Part shown: in pieces, positions 34,505 through 44,728 of the stretch | Position numbering within the stretch: position 1 is the stretch's first letter | Layout of the letters: each line of letters starts with the position of its first letter | DNA from: Streptosporangium amethystogenes | Lineage (GTDB): Bacteria; Actinomycetota; Actinomycetes; Streptosporangiales; Streptosporangiaceae | Direction: 5' to 3' | Assembly: GCF_000721075.1 (NCBI RefSeq) | Contig: NZ_JOEQ01000006.1 | Coordinates: forward strand, 1 to 64,000 | DNA length: 64,000 nt | Position numbers and translations under genes: made by a program | Notes under the pieces: generated by a model | Told to the model about the DNA's origin: nothing | The model's input: only the letters and a program-made list of their open reading frames with translations | Database searches by the model: none

Positions 34505-35179
34505 TCACTTAACCGTCACGACGTCAGGCGAACTGACGTCATAGGTGTCGGCCGGACGTCTGAGCAGCGTAACAAGGATCCGCGCCTTGTCCGCGGGACG
34601 GTCTCCGCCACCCCACACGATCGCGCGGCCGTCCTTCAGCCGCAGCGAGACCGTCTCGGCCGACGGCGCGAGCACCTCCGCGACCCGGCGGGCCAGATTC
34701 TCCGGCAGCGCGGCGATGACCGTGAGCGCCGCCGCCGTCGCCGGGTCGCCCGGCCCCGGCCGGTCCACCCGCAGCACCGGCAGTGCCGGGGGCGCGACGT
34801 CCTTGACCTCGGTGACCATCCCGTGCCGGTCCATCAGTGCCGACCGGCCGCCGACCGGCACCACCGCCACCGGCCTGCGCTCCACGACCTTCACCCGCAG
34901 GGTCCCCGGCCAGGCGCGGCTGACCGTCACCGACTCGATCTGGGTGATCTTGCCGATCCGGTCCTCCACCTCGGCCAGGTCGACCGTGGCGAGGGGCTTG
35001 CCGTCGGCCACCTGCGCCACCCGCCGGATCTCCTCGGTGGACAGGCCCGCGTTGCCCACCACCTGGATCTCCCGGACCCCGAGCACCGGGGAGAAGAACA
35101 CCAGCCACGCGGCGATGCCCACCACTCCCGCGGTGAGCAGGGCCAGGAAGGCCGACCGCCACACGCCGTTCAATGCCAC
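34505..35179 (-). CDS. ftsQ: Cell division protein FtsQ
   Basis: This divisome scaffold protein has 224 residues: a very short cytoplasmic part, one membrane helix (AFLALLTAGVVGIAAWLVFF), the POTRA domain (VREIQVVGNAGLSTEEIRRV) and the beta domain (SRAWPGTLRVKVVERRPVAVV). The cytoplasmic tail is shorter than in many actinobacteria. The GTG start lies 34 bp after murC; a ribosome-binding site (GGAGGGGGA) abuts it, so the start could be the TTG two codons on. Confidence 0.92.
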   Translation of the reverse strand: MALNGVWRSAFLALLTAGVVGIAAWLVFFSPVLGVREIQVVGNAGLSTEEIRRVAQVADGKPLATVDLAEVEDRIGKITQIESVTVSRAWPGTLRVKVVERRPVAVVPVGGRSALMDRHGMVTEVKDVAPPALPVLRVDRPGPGDPATAAALTVIAALPENLARRVAEVLAPSAETVSLRLKDGRAIVWGGGDRPADKARILVTLLRRPADTYDVSSPDVVTVK

Positions 35180-35213
35180 TCCCCCTCCGGCGACCCGCGC
35201 CCGCTGGCATGGG

Positions 35214-36620
<1,407 letters not shown>

Positions 36621-36736
36621 CGGCCGCTCACCCCTCCTCGTTCGCCACGCGGACGCTCTCGTCCCGCCCGGCCCTGCCGCCGGAGGTGAGCACGGGCAGC
36701 CCCGCGCTCACCGCGTCGGATCCGCTCCGCGCCCAT

Positions 36737-37825
36737 TCAGCCTCTCCCCCGCGCCGCGATCTGCAGCACCCTGCGCGCCAGTGTCACGTCGGCGTCCTTC
36801 CTGCCCATCTGAGACGCCGCCTCGGACATGGTGACCACACGTTCGGGGTCGGACAGGATGGGCAGCACGTTCTGGATGATCCACTCCGCTGACAGCTCCG
36901 CGTCATCGATCATCAGGCCGCCGCCGCCCCGCACGATCGGCGTGGCGTTGAGCCGCTGCTCGCCGTTGCCGTGCGGCAGCGGGATGTACGCGGCCGGCAG
37001 GCCCACCGCGGTCAGCTCGGCGCAGGTCATCGCGCCGCTGCGGCACAGGGCGAAGTCGGCGGCGGCGTAGGCCAGGTCCATCCGGTCGACGTACTGCAGC
37101 ACGACGTACTGCGGGTCGCCGGGTGGCGGTTCCTGCTCCAGCGTGTTCTTCGGGCCGATGACGTGCAGCACCTGCACTCCGGCCCGGCGCAGCGCGGGGG
37201 CCGCGGCCAGGGCCGCCTGGTTGAGCGAGCGGGCCCCCTGGGAGCCGCCGGTGACCAGCAGCGTGGGCAGGTCGGCCTCCAGGCCGAACCAGGACCTGGC
37301 CTTGTCGCCCATGGACAGCCGGTCGAGGTTGACGATCTCCCGTCGCAACGGGATGCCGATGTACTCGGCCTGGTTCAGCGGCGTGTCCGGGTGGCCGGTG
37401 AACACGTGCTCGGTGAGGCGCGCGCCCAGCCGGTTGGCCAGGCCGGGGCGCGGGTTGGCCTCGTGGACCACGATCGGCACGCCACGCCGCCGCGCCGCCA
37501 GGTAGGCGGGGGTCGCCACGTAGCCGCCGAAGCCGACCAGGACGTCGGCCTGGACCCGGTCCATGATGGCGGCGGCCGCGCTGATGGCGCCCGCCAGACG
37601 GCCCGGCACGCTCAGCAGCTGGGGGGTCAGTGTCCGGGGCAGCGGCACCGCGGGCACCAGTTGCAGTTCGTACCCCCTGGCCGGAACCAGCCTGGTCTCC
37701 AGACCTCGCTCGGTGCCGAGGCAGGTGATCCCGATGTTGGGGTCGAGTTGGCGCAGCGCGTCGGCCAGAGCCAGCGCCGGTTCGATATGACCAGCCGTCC
37801 CGCCGCCGGCGAGGACCACCCTCAT
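36737..37825 (-). CDS. murG: Lipid II synthase MurG (GlcNAc transferase)
   Basis: MurG transfers GlcNAc to lipid I on the inner face of the membrane. The 362 residues carry the GT28 signatures: the N-terminal [16 protein letters not shown] loop, [36 protein letters not shown] and the donor site [28 protein letters not shown] precedes the ATG by 5 nt. It starts 14 bp after ftsW. Confidence 0.96.
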   Translation of the reverse strand: MRVVLAGGGTAGHIEPALALADALRQLDPNIGITCLGTERGLETRLVPARGYELQLVPAVPLPRTLTPQLLSVPGRLAGAISAAAAIMDRVQADVLVGFGGYVATPAYLAARRRGVPIVVHEANPRPGLANRLGARLTEHVFTGHPDTPLNQAEYIGIPLRREIVNLDRLSMGDKARSWFGLEADLPTLLVTGGSQGARSLNQAALAAAPALRRAGVQVLHVIGPKNTLEQEPPPGDPQYVVLQYVDRMDLAYAAADFALCRSGAMTCAELTAVGLPAAYIPLPHGNGEQRLNATPIVRGGGGLMIDDAELSAEWIIQNVLPILSDPERVVTMSEAASQMGRKDADVTLARRVLQIAARGRG

Positions 37826-37839
37826 GTCGGTCCTTTCGC

Positions 37840-39120
37840 TTATCGTCTTCCACGGCCCGGCCGTCGTTTCCTGGCCGGACCACCCAGGCCAAGCCAGCTT
37901 AGGCCCCGCGCCACCGGTCCGGGGCCATGGGCCGCGAGAGCCTCGCGGGCGCCGGGTTCGTGCTTGGCGAACGACAGGAGCATGCCCAGGGTGGCCAGGG
38001 TGGGCAACAGGGCCGATCCACCGTAGGAGACCAGTGGCAACGGGATACCGGTGATGGGCAGCACGCCGATGACGGCGCCGATGTTGACGATCGCCTGACC
38101 GGCGATCCAGGCGATCGCGGCGGCGGAGGCGAGCCGGACGAACGGGTCCTTCACCCGGGTGGCCACCCGCAGCCCCGCGTAGCCCAGCAGCCCGAACAGG
38201 GCCACCACGACGAGCGTGCCCATCAGTCCGAGCTCCTCACCGAGGATGGAGAAGATGAAGTCGCTCTCCGCGTGCGGGATCCAGCTCCACTTCTGCCTGC
38301 TGGACCCCAGCCCCAGCCCGAACCAGCCGCCGCTGCCCATCGCGATCTGTCCCTGCACGGCCTGGAAGCCGGACCCCTGGGCGTTGCCCCACGGGTCGAG
38401 CCAGCCCGTGATCCGGTCCGAGCGGTAGCCCTCGGTGCTGATCATGACGATGGTCGCGAGCACCGCCACCGCGAGGATCCCGCCGAACAGCCTCAGCGGC
38501 GCGCCCACCACCCAGAGCAGCGACAGGAAGATCATCAGCAGCACCAGCGTGGTGCCGAGGTCGCTTCCCAGCATGACCATGACGGCCAGGATGGCGGTGC
38601 CCGGCATCAGCGGGATGAACAGGCTGCGCCATTCGATCAGGCCGTTGCGCGCCCTGCGGGCCAGCAGGTCGGCGCCCCAGAGGATCAGCCCGAGCTTGGC
38701 GGGCTCGGAGGGCTGCAGGTAGATGGGGCCGAGGTCGATCCAGCGCTGGGCGCCGAGCTGGGAGGTGCCGACGAACAGCACCAGCACCAGCCCGAGGATC
38801 GACAGCGCCATCAACGGGTAGCCGGCGAGCCTGAAGAACCGGGGCGGCAGCTGGGCGCAGACCCACATCAGCGGGAGACCGAGTGCGGCCGAGATCGACT
38901 GCTTGAAGAACCAGTAGAAGGGGTCGCCCATCTCCTGCAGCGCCTCGATGCTGGAGGCCGACAGCACCATCATCAGGCCGAGGACGAGCAGCAGGGAACT
39001 GCACCCCAGGATCAGGTAGTACGAGGTCAACGGCCGGTTGAGCAGCTCGCGGAGGGCGAGCAGGTGCTCGCGGAGGCCGTCCTGCCCCCGGGGGGCGCCC
39101 TCCTGCGCCGTCGCGCTCAC
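37840..39120 (-). CDS. ftsW: Septal peptidoglycan polymerase FtsW
   Basis: This SEDS-family glycosyltransferase works with FtsI. The 426 residues have about ten membrane helices, a large outer loop ([28 protein letters not shown]) with the conserved Asp, and [29 protein letters not shown] basic C-terminal tail ([11 protein letters not shown]) follows. GTG start, overlapping the murD stop by GTGA. RodA is excluded by gene context. Confidence 0.95.
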   Translation of the reverse strand: MSATAQEGAPRGQDGLREHLLALRELLNRPLTSYYLILGCSSLLLVLGLMMVLSASSIEALQEMGDPFYWFFKQSISAALGLPLMWVCAQLPPRFFRLAGYPLMALSILGLVLVLFVGTSQLGAQRWIDLGPIYLQPSEPAKLGLILWGADLLARRARNGLIEWRSLFIPLMPGTAILAVMVMLGSDLGTTLVLLMIFLSLLWVVGAPLRLFGGILAVAVLATIVMISTEGYRSDRITGWLDPWGNAQGSGFQAVQGQIAMGSGGWFGLGLGSSRQKWSWIPHAESDFIFSILGEELGLMGTLVVVALFGLLGYAGLRVATRVKDPFVRLASAAAIAWIAGQAIVNIGAVIGVLPITGIPLPLVSYGGSALLPTLATLGMLLSFAKHEPGAREALAAHGPGPVARGLSWLGLGGPARKRRPGRGRR

Positions 39121-40538
39121 GCCCGTCCCCCGTCGTGCCCTGCGGCGAGACGGTGCACGGCTCGGGCGAACGCCTCCCCTCGGGCGGGATAACCGGAGAA
39201 CATGTCCCAGGAGGCGCCGGCCGGGGCCAGCAGCACGGTGTCTCCGGGGGTGGCGAGCCTGGCGGCTTCGGTGACGACACGGTCCATGACCCCAGTGTCT
39301 TGCCCGGCCACCTCCACCACCGGAACATTCCCGGCGTGTCGCGCCAGAGCCTCGCGAATTCGTTCGCGGTCGGCGCCCAGCAGGACCGCGCCGCGCAGGC
39401 GGGGCGCGGCGCGGCGTACCAGCTCGTCGACGTCCGCGCCCTTGAGCAACCCGCCCGCCACCCAGACGATCGACGGGTAGGCGGCCAGCGAGGCGGCGGC
39501 GGCGTGCGGGTTGGTGGCCTTGGAGTCGTCCACGTAGTCGACCTCGGCGACCCTGGCCACGTACGCGATCCGATGGGGGTCGGGCACAAAGTCCAGCAGG
39601 CCCTCGCGCACCGCGGTGGCGCTCACCCCGTAGGCCCTGGCCAGCGCCGCAGCGGCGAGCGCGTTGGCCACGTTGTGCGGCGCGAACGGGCGGACGTCGT
39701 CGAACGAGGCGAGTTCCTCCGCGTTACTCGCGGGATCGGCCACGAACGCCCGGTCCACCAGCAGGTCCTCGACCACGCCGAGCTGGCCCGGTGCGGGCAC
39801 GCCGAGGGTGAAGCCCACGCTGCGTGCCGCCACGCTCTCGTACGGCGCGGCGAGACGGGTCGCCCACTCGTCGTCGGCGTTGTACACGACGATCCCGGCC
39901 CTGGCGAAGATCTCCCCCTTGACCCGGGCGTACTCCTCCATGGAGCCGTGCCAGTCGAGGTGGTCCGGCGCCACATTGAGCACCGCGGCCGCGTACGGGG
40001 CGATGCTGGGCGAGCGGTGCAGCTGGAAGCTGGACAGCTCCACCGCCAGCACGTCGCCGGCTCCGGCGACCGCCTCCACCACCGGGGTGCCGACGTTGCC
40101 GACGGCGAGCGCCCGGTGCCCGGCGGCCAGGAGCATCGAGGTGAGCATCCGGACCACGGTGGTCTTGCCGTTGGTACCGGTCAGTGCCAGCCAGGGAGCG
40201 GCGCCGACCGGGCGGAGCCGCCAGGCCAGCTCGACCTCGCCAATCACCTCGATCCCCGCCGCCGCGGCGGCGGCGAGCAGCGGGTGGTGCGGCGGCCAGC
40301 CGGTGGTGACGATCAGCGAGGTGCCCGCCGGGGGCTCCGCGGGCTCGCCGAAGCGGACCTCGACGCCGAGCCCGGCGAGCTCGGCGGCGAGCGCCCTGGC
40401 CCGCTCACCGTCCCTGCCCTCCAGGACGACCACCCTCTCGCCCCTCGCGGCCATCGTGCGGGCCACGGCCGTGCCCGAGACCCCCAGTCCGGCGACGCAG
40501 ATCACATGGCCTTTCCCACTCACAGCCTGGGCATCCAT
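39117..40538 (-). CDS. murD: UDP-MurNAc-L-Ala--D-Glu ligase
   Basis: MurD adds D-Glu to the stem peptide. About 473 residues with a Rossmann domain ([15 protein letters not shown]), ATP loop [23 protein letters not shown], and [15 protein letters not shown]. The ATG at 40538 overlaps the mraY end by 19 nt; a GTG at 40523 overlapping the mraY stop as GTGA is equally possible. Confidence 0.95.
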   Translation of the reverse strand: MDAQAVSGKGHVICVAGLGVSGTAVARTMAARGERVVVLEGRDGERARALAAELAGLGVEVRFGEPAEPPAGTSLIVTTGWPPHHPLLAAAAAAGIEVIGEVELAWRLRPVGAAPWLALTGTNGKTTVVRMLTSMLLAAGHRALAVGNVGTPVVEAVAGAGDVLAVELSSFQLHRSPSIAPYAAAVLNVAPDHLDWHGSMEEYARVKGEIFARAGIVVYNADDEWATRLAAPYESVAARSVGFTLGVPAPGQLGVVEDLLVDRAFVADPASNAEELASFDDVRPFAPHNVANALAAAALARAYGVSATAVREGLLDFVPDPHRIAYVARVAEVDYVDDSKATNPHAAAASLAAYPSIVWVAGGLLKGADVDELVRRAAPRLRGAVLLGADRERIREALARHAGNVPVVEVAGQDTGVMDRVVTEAARLATPGDTVLLAPAGASWDMFSGYPARGEAFARAVHRLAAGHDGGRA

Positions 40539-41578
40539 TCCACGTAGAAGATCCCCAGCCCGGCGGCCGCGCACAGGGCGGCGATCAGCCAGAAGCGGAC
40601 CACGATGGTCGTCTCGGCCCAGCCCTTCAGCTCGAAGTGGTGCTGTAGCGGGGCCATCCTGAAGACCCGTTTACCGGTCATCTTGAAGGAACCGACCTGG
40701 ATGATCACCGACATGGTGATGAGCACGCACATCCCGGCGAGGATGATCAGCAGGAGCTGGGTCCTGGTGGTGATGGCCAACCCGGCGAGCACGCCGCCCA
40801 GGGCCAGCGAGCCGGTGTCACCCATGAAGATCTTCGCTGGCGGGGCGTTCCACCACAGGAAGCCGACCAGCGCGCCGAGCACCGCCGCGGCGACCACGGC
40901 CAGGTCCAGCGGATCGCGGACCCAGTAGCAGTTGGGCCCGAGCTGGGTGGTGCAGCTGTTGCGCAGCTGCCAGTTGCCGATCAGCACGTACGAGGCCAGC
41001 ACCACACCGGTGGCACCGCTGGCCAGGCCGTCGAGGCCGTCGGTGAGGTTCACCGCGTTGGAGAAGCCCACGATCATGATCAGCACCCAGATGATGAACC
41101 CGATGAGCCCGATGGAGGGGCCGAAGTCCCTCAGGAACGACAGGCGCGTCTCGGCCGGGGTGATCAGGTAGGCGTTGGGGAAACGGGTCACCAGGACCGC
41201 GAAGACCGCGCCGACGATGAGCTGGCCCAGCGCCTTGGCACCGCTGCGCAGGCCCAGGCTGCGCTGCTTGTAGATCTTGATGAAGTCGTCCAGGAAGCCG
41301 ACCGCGCCCAGGCCCGTCATCAGGAACAGCACCAGGACCGCGGAGACCGTGGGCGGCGTGAAGCTGTAGAGGTGGGCGCAGGCGAAGCCGACCAGCGCGG
41401 CGATCACGATCACGGTGCCGCCCATGGTGGGGGTGCCGCGTTTGTCGTGGTGGCCGGAGGGTCCCTCCTCCCTGATGCTCTGCCCGTAGCCGCGCCGGGA
41501 GAACAGGCGGATCGCCAGCGGTGTGCCCAGCATGGACAGCAGCAGGCTGATCGCCGCCGCGACGAGGATCTCCCTCAT
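40520..41578 (-). CDS. mraY: Phospho-MurNAc-pentapeptide transferase
   Basis: MraY makes lipid I by moving phospho-MurNAc-pentapeptide to undecaprenyl phosphate. The 352 residues have about ten membrane helices and the catalytic motifs [24 protein letters not shown] and [11 protein letters not shown], ending with [18 protein letters not shown]. Its ATG overlaps the murF stop (ATGA), so the two are coupled. Confidence 0.97.
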   Translation of the reverse strand: MREILVAAAISLLLSMLGTPLAIRLFSRRGYGQSIREEGPSGHHDKRGTPTMGGTVIVIAALVGFACAHLYSFTPPTVSAVLVLFLMTGLGAVGFLDDFIKIYKQRSLGLRSGAKALGQLIVGAVFAVLVTRFPNAYLITPAETRLSFLRDFGPSIGLIGFIIWVLIMIVGFSNAVNLTDGLDGLASGATGVVLASYVLIGNWQLRNSCTTQLGPNCYWVRDPLDLAVVAAAVLGALVGFLWWNAPPAKIFMGDTGSLALGGVLAGLAITTRTQLLLIILAGMCVLITMSVIIQVGSFKMTGKRVFRMAPLQHHFELKGWAETTIVVRFWLIAALCAAAGLGIFYVEWMPRL

Positions 41579-43131
41579 CGGCGATCACCCCCGAGCAGCG
41601 CCACGGCCACCCGCTCAAGGCCCGCGGCGCGCGGTCCCTTGACGAGCACGACGTCACCGGGGGCCAGCAGCGCCGACAGCTCCGCGCCCGCCTGTGCCGC
41701 GTCGGCGGCGTGCGAGACCCGGGTGGCGCCCCGGATCCCGGTCGCCGGGGCGTCACCGAAGGCGGAGAGGGGCGAGAGGCCGTCCGTCGAGCCGGTGCCC
41801 GGCGGCTCTCCCGCGCCCGGCGGGCCACCCGCGGCGTGCCAGACCGGTCCGGCATGCCCGGCGGGGACGCCGGCCACCGGCACGCGGCCCGCGGCCTCCC
41901 GTACGGCGGCCTCCGCCCCGGCCAGGATCGGGTCGGCGTCGGGGCCGACGACGAACAGACCGGCGAGACCCGCGCCCCCGGCCAGCCGGCCCAGCTCCTC
42001 GTTGAGCGCGGGACCGTCCTCACCCAGCTCGAGCAGGGCGGCGATGACCGCGAAGCGGCGGCGATCGCCCGCGAGCGCGTCCAGGGCACCGAAGGCGGCG
42101 CGCATGGAGTCGGGGTTGGCGTTGTAGGCGTCGTTGATCACGGTCACCCCGTCCTCGCGGTCGGTGACCTCCATCCGCCAGCGGCTGCGAGGCTCGGCCT
42201 CCGACAGCTCCTCGGCGATGGTGGCGACCGGCAGGCCGAGCTCGTAGGCGGCCGCCGCGGCCGCCAGCGCGTTCTCCACCGCGTGCTCACCGTACAGGCG
42301 GAGGCCGACCGGAGCGGCGCCGGACGGGGCGCGCAGCGTGAAGGAGGCGCGCCCCCGCTCGTCGACGGTCACGTTCTCGGCCCGTACGTCGGCGTCGGAG
42401 GTCCGGCCGTACCAGGTGACGCGGGCGCGGGTGCGTCCGGCCATGGCCGCCACCAGCGGGTCATCGAGGTTGAGCACGGCCACGCCGTCGGCGGGCAGCG
42501 CCTCGACCAGTTCGCCCTTGGCCCTGGCGATCTCCTCCTTGCCCCCGAAGACGCCCAGATGGGCGGTGCCGACGTTGAGGACCACGCCGATCCTCGGCGG
42601 GGCGATACGGGTCAGGTGGGCGATGTGCCCGACGTCGCGCGCGCTGAGCTCAAGCACCAGGTAGCGGGTGTCCTCGTCGGCCTTCAGCACGGTCAGCGGG
42701 TGGCCGATCTCGTTGTTGAACGATCCGACGGGGGCGACCGTTGGACCGATCCTCGCGGTGAGCCTGGCCAGCAGGTCCTTGGTGGTGGTCTTGCCCGCCG
42801 AGCCGGTGATGCCGATGACCGTGGTCGCCGGCAGTTCGGCGCAGACGGCGGTGGCCAGGACGGTCATGGCCGCCACGGTGTCGCCGACGATGACGGCGGG
42901 GACGTCGACGGGCCGGGAGGCCAGCACGGCGACCGCCCCTGCCTCGACGGCCTGGGCGGCGAAGTCGTGCCCGTCGACCCGTTCACCCTTGATCGCGACG
43001 AACAGCGACCCCGGCTCGACGGCGCGGGAGTCGATGACGACCGGGCCGCGCACCACCGCGCGTGGGTCGGCCATGCCCGCGAGAGCCCCCGAGGTGATCT
43101 CGGCGATTCTGGCCAGCGGCAACGGGATCAT
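41575..43131 (-). CDS. murF: UDP-MurNAc-tripeptide--D-Ala-D-Ala ligase
   Basis: MurF adds D-Ala-D-Ala to complete the pentapeptide. It is long at 518 residues. ATP loop [51 protein letters not shown]. The extra length lies in the C-terminal domain: about 60 Gly/Pro/Ala-rich residues at roughly 430-490 sit between [12 protein letters not shown] and [12 protein letters not shown]. That insert looks like an unstructured loop and should not affect catalysis. It starts 12 bp after murE. Confidence 0.95.
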   Translation of the reverse strand: MIPLPLARIAEITSGALAGMADPRAVVRGPVVIDSRAVEPGSLFVAIKGERVDGHDFAAQAVEAGAVAVLASRPVDVPAVIVGDTVAAMTVLATAVCAELPATTVIGITGSAGKTTTKDLLARLTARIGPTVAPVGSFNNEIGHPLTVLKADEDTRYLVLELSARDVGHIAHLTRIAPPRIGVVLNVGTAHLGVFGGKEEIARAKGELVEALPADGVAVLNLDDPLVAAMAGRTRARVTWYGRTSDADVRAENVTVDERGRASFTLRAPSGAAPVGLRLYGEHAVENALAAAAAAYELGLPVATIAEELSEAEPRSRWRMEVTDREDGVTVINDAYNANPDSMRAAFGALDALAGDRRRFAVIAALLELGEDGPALNEELGRLAGGAGLAGLFVVGPDADPILAGAEAAVREAAGRVPVAGVPAGHAGPVWHAAGGPPGAGEPPGTGSTDGLSPLSAFGDAPATGIRGATRVSHAADAAQAGAELSALLAPGDVVLVKGPRAAGLERVAVALLGGDRR

Positions 43132-43143
43132 GATGCGTCTTCC

Positions 43144-44706
43144 CTACTCTCCATACGTGCTTCGGCGCCCGGTGCGGTTCCGGCGCCTGACGATCGCGTC
43201 GGCCACGACCTGCCTGTCATCGAAAGGAAGCACCTGGTCGCCGATGTACTGGCCCTGCTCGTGACCCTTGCCGGCCACGACGACGACGTCGCCGAAACCC
43301 GCCCGGCCGATGGCCAGGTCGATGGCCGCGGCACGATCAGGCTCAATGATCACATGTGCGCGTCCGTCCTGGGACACACCGAGAACTCCGTCCATCATCT
43401 CCGCGAGGATCCGCAGGGGATCCTCGGAGCGGGGGTTGTCGCTGGTGAGAATAGCCACATCTGCCAGCCTTGCGGCGGCTTCTCCCATCATTGGGCGTTT
43501 ACCACGGTCACGGTCACCCCCGCAGCCAAGGACCACGATGAGCCTGCCCTCGGTGACCTCGCGCAGCGAGCACAGGACGGACTCGACCGCGCCGGGCTTG
43601 TGCGAGTAGTCGACAATGGCCTGGAAGTCCTCCCCGCCGGGAACCCGCTCCATCCGGCCCGGAACTCCTGCCAGCGTACCCAGGCCCGCCACCGCGGTTC
43701 GCAGCGGCACACCGGCCTCCACCAGCGCGACGACGGCGCCCAGGGCGTTGGCCACGTTGAAGGGGCCGGGCAGGGCGATCGTCGCGGCCTCCTCGACGCC
43801 ACCGGGGCCCACGATCTTGAAGGTGCTGCCCTCGGGTCCCAGCCGCACGTCCACGGCCCGCCAGTCGGCCTCCACGGCGCCCTCGGCGGAGAAGGTGGTC
43901 ATCGGGATCTTCGCGCTGCCGAGGAGCTCCCGCCCGTGGGCGTCGTCGAGGTTGACGACGCCCACCCTGCTCATCTCGGGGGTGAACAACCGGGCCTTCG
44001 TCGCGAAGTAGTCGTCGAGATCCCGGTGGAAGTCGAGGTGGTCCTGCGACAGGTTGGTGAACAGCGCCACGTCGTAGAACACCTCGTCGACCCGGCCCAG
44101 CGCCAGCGCGTGGCTGGAGACCTCCATGGCCGCGGCGGTGACGCCCTGCTCACGCATCAGGGCGAACAGGCCCTGCAGGTCGCTGGCCTCCGGCGTGGTG
44201 AGCCTCGGCGCGAAACGCAGCTCACCGACGTGGATCTCCACGCCCCCGATCAGCCCCGGCCGGTGTCCCGCGGCCCGCAGTCCGGCCTCCAGCAGGAAGG
44301 TGGTGGTGGACTTGCCACTGGTGCCGGTGACGCCGATGACCATCACGTCAGCCGCGGGATTGCCGTACACCCAGGCGGAGACCTGTCCCAGCAGGCGGCG
44401 CGGGTTGGGCACGACGAGGACCGGCAGGCCGGTCGCGACCGCGGCCTGCCGGCCCGCCTCGTCGGTCAGGATCGCGGCGGCACCCGCGGCGAGGGCCTGC
44501 GCGGAGAAGTCGGCCCCGTGGGCCGTGGCCCCCGGCAGCGCTACGTAGAGATCTCCACGACACACCTGGCGCGAGTCGATGGTGATCCCGGACACCGCGG
44601 CCAGCGGCGCTCGTGACGTGCCCGAGGGCGCGCCGAGGAGGCTCGCCAGCCCGGAGAGCGGACGGGGTGAACTGGTTGAGGGTCGCATGGACGACGGGGG
44701 ATGCAC
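43144..44706 (-). CDS. murE: UDP-MurNAc-L-Ala-D-Glu--meso-DAP ligase
   Basis: MurE adds meso-diaminopimelate. The 520 residues include SRQVCRGDLYVALPG, the ATP loop GTSGKSTTT, SQDHLDFHRDLDDYF, DYSHKPGAVE and TSDNPRSEDPL. The DNPR motif marks DAP-specific enzymes, which indicates a meso-DAP wall. The GTG at 44706 and an ATG at 44688 are both possible starts, and neither has a good ribosome-binding site. It starts 22 bp after ftsI. Confidence 0.96.
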   Translation of the reverse strand: MHPPSSMRPSTSSPRPLSGLASLLGAPSGTSRAPLAAVSGITIDSRQVCRGDLYVALPGATAHGADFSAQALAAGAAAILTDEAGRQAAVATGLPVLVVPNPRRLLGQVSAWVYGNPAADVMVIGVTGTSGKSTTTFLLEAGLRAAGHRPGLIGGVEIHVGELRFAPRLTTPEASDLQGLFALMREQGVTAAAMEVSSHALALGRVDEVFYDVALFTNLSQDHLDFHRDLDDYFATKARLFTPEMSRVGVVNLDDAHGRELLGSAKIPMTTFSAEGAVEADWRAVDVRLGPEGSTFKIVGPGGVEEAATIALPGPFNVANALGAVVALVEAGVPLRTAVAGLGTLAGVPGRMERVPGGEDFQAIVDYSHKPGAVESVLCSLREVTEGRLIVVLGCGGDRDRGKRPMMGEAAARLADVAILTSDNPRSEDPLRILAEMMDGVLGVSQDGRAHVIIEPDRAAAIDLAIGRAGFGDVVVVAGKGHEQGQYIGDQVLPFDDRQVVADAIVRRRNRTGRRSTYGE

Positions 44707-44728
44707 GGCGAGAGCGTACCTTCACTCG

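Noticed and set aside
41710..44616. 968-codon forward frame opposite murF and murE
   Set aside because: Antisense shadow; the reverse strand encodes complete Mur ligases with all motifs.
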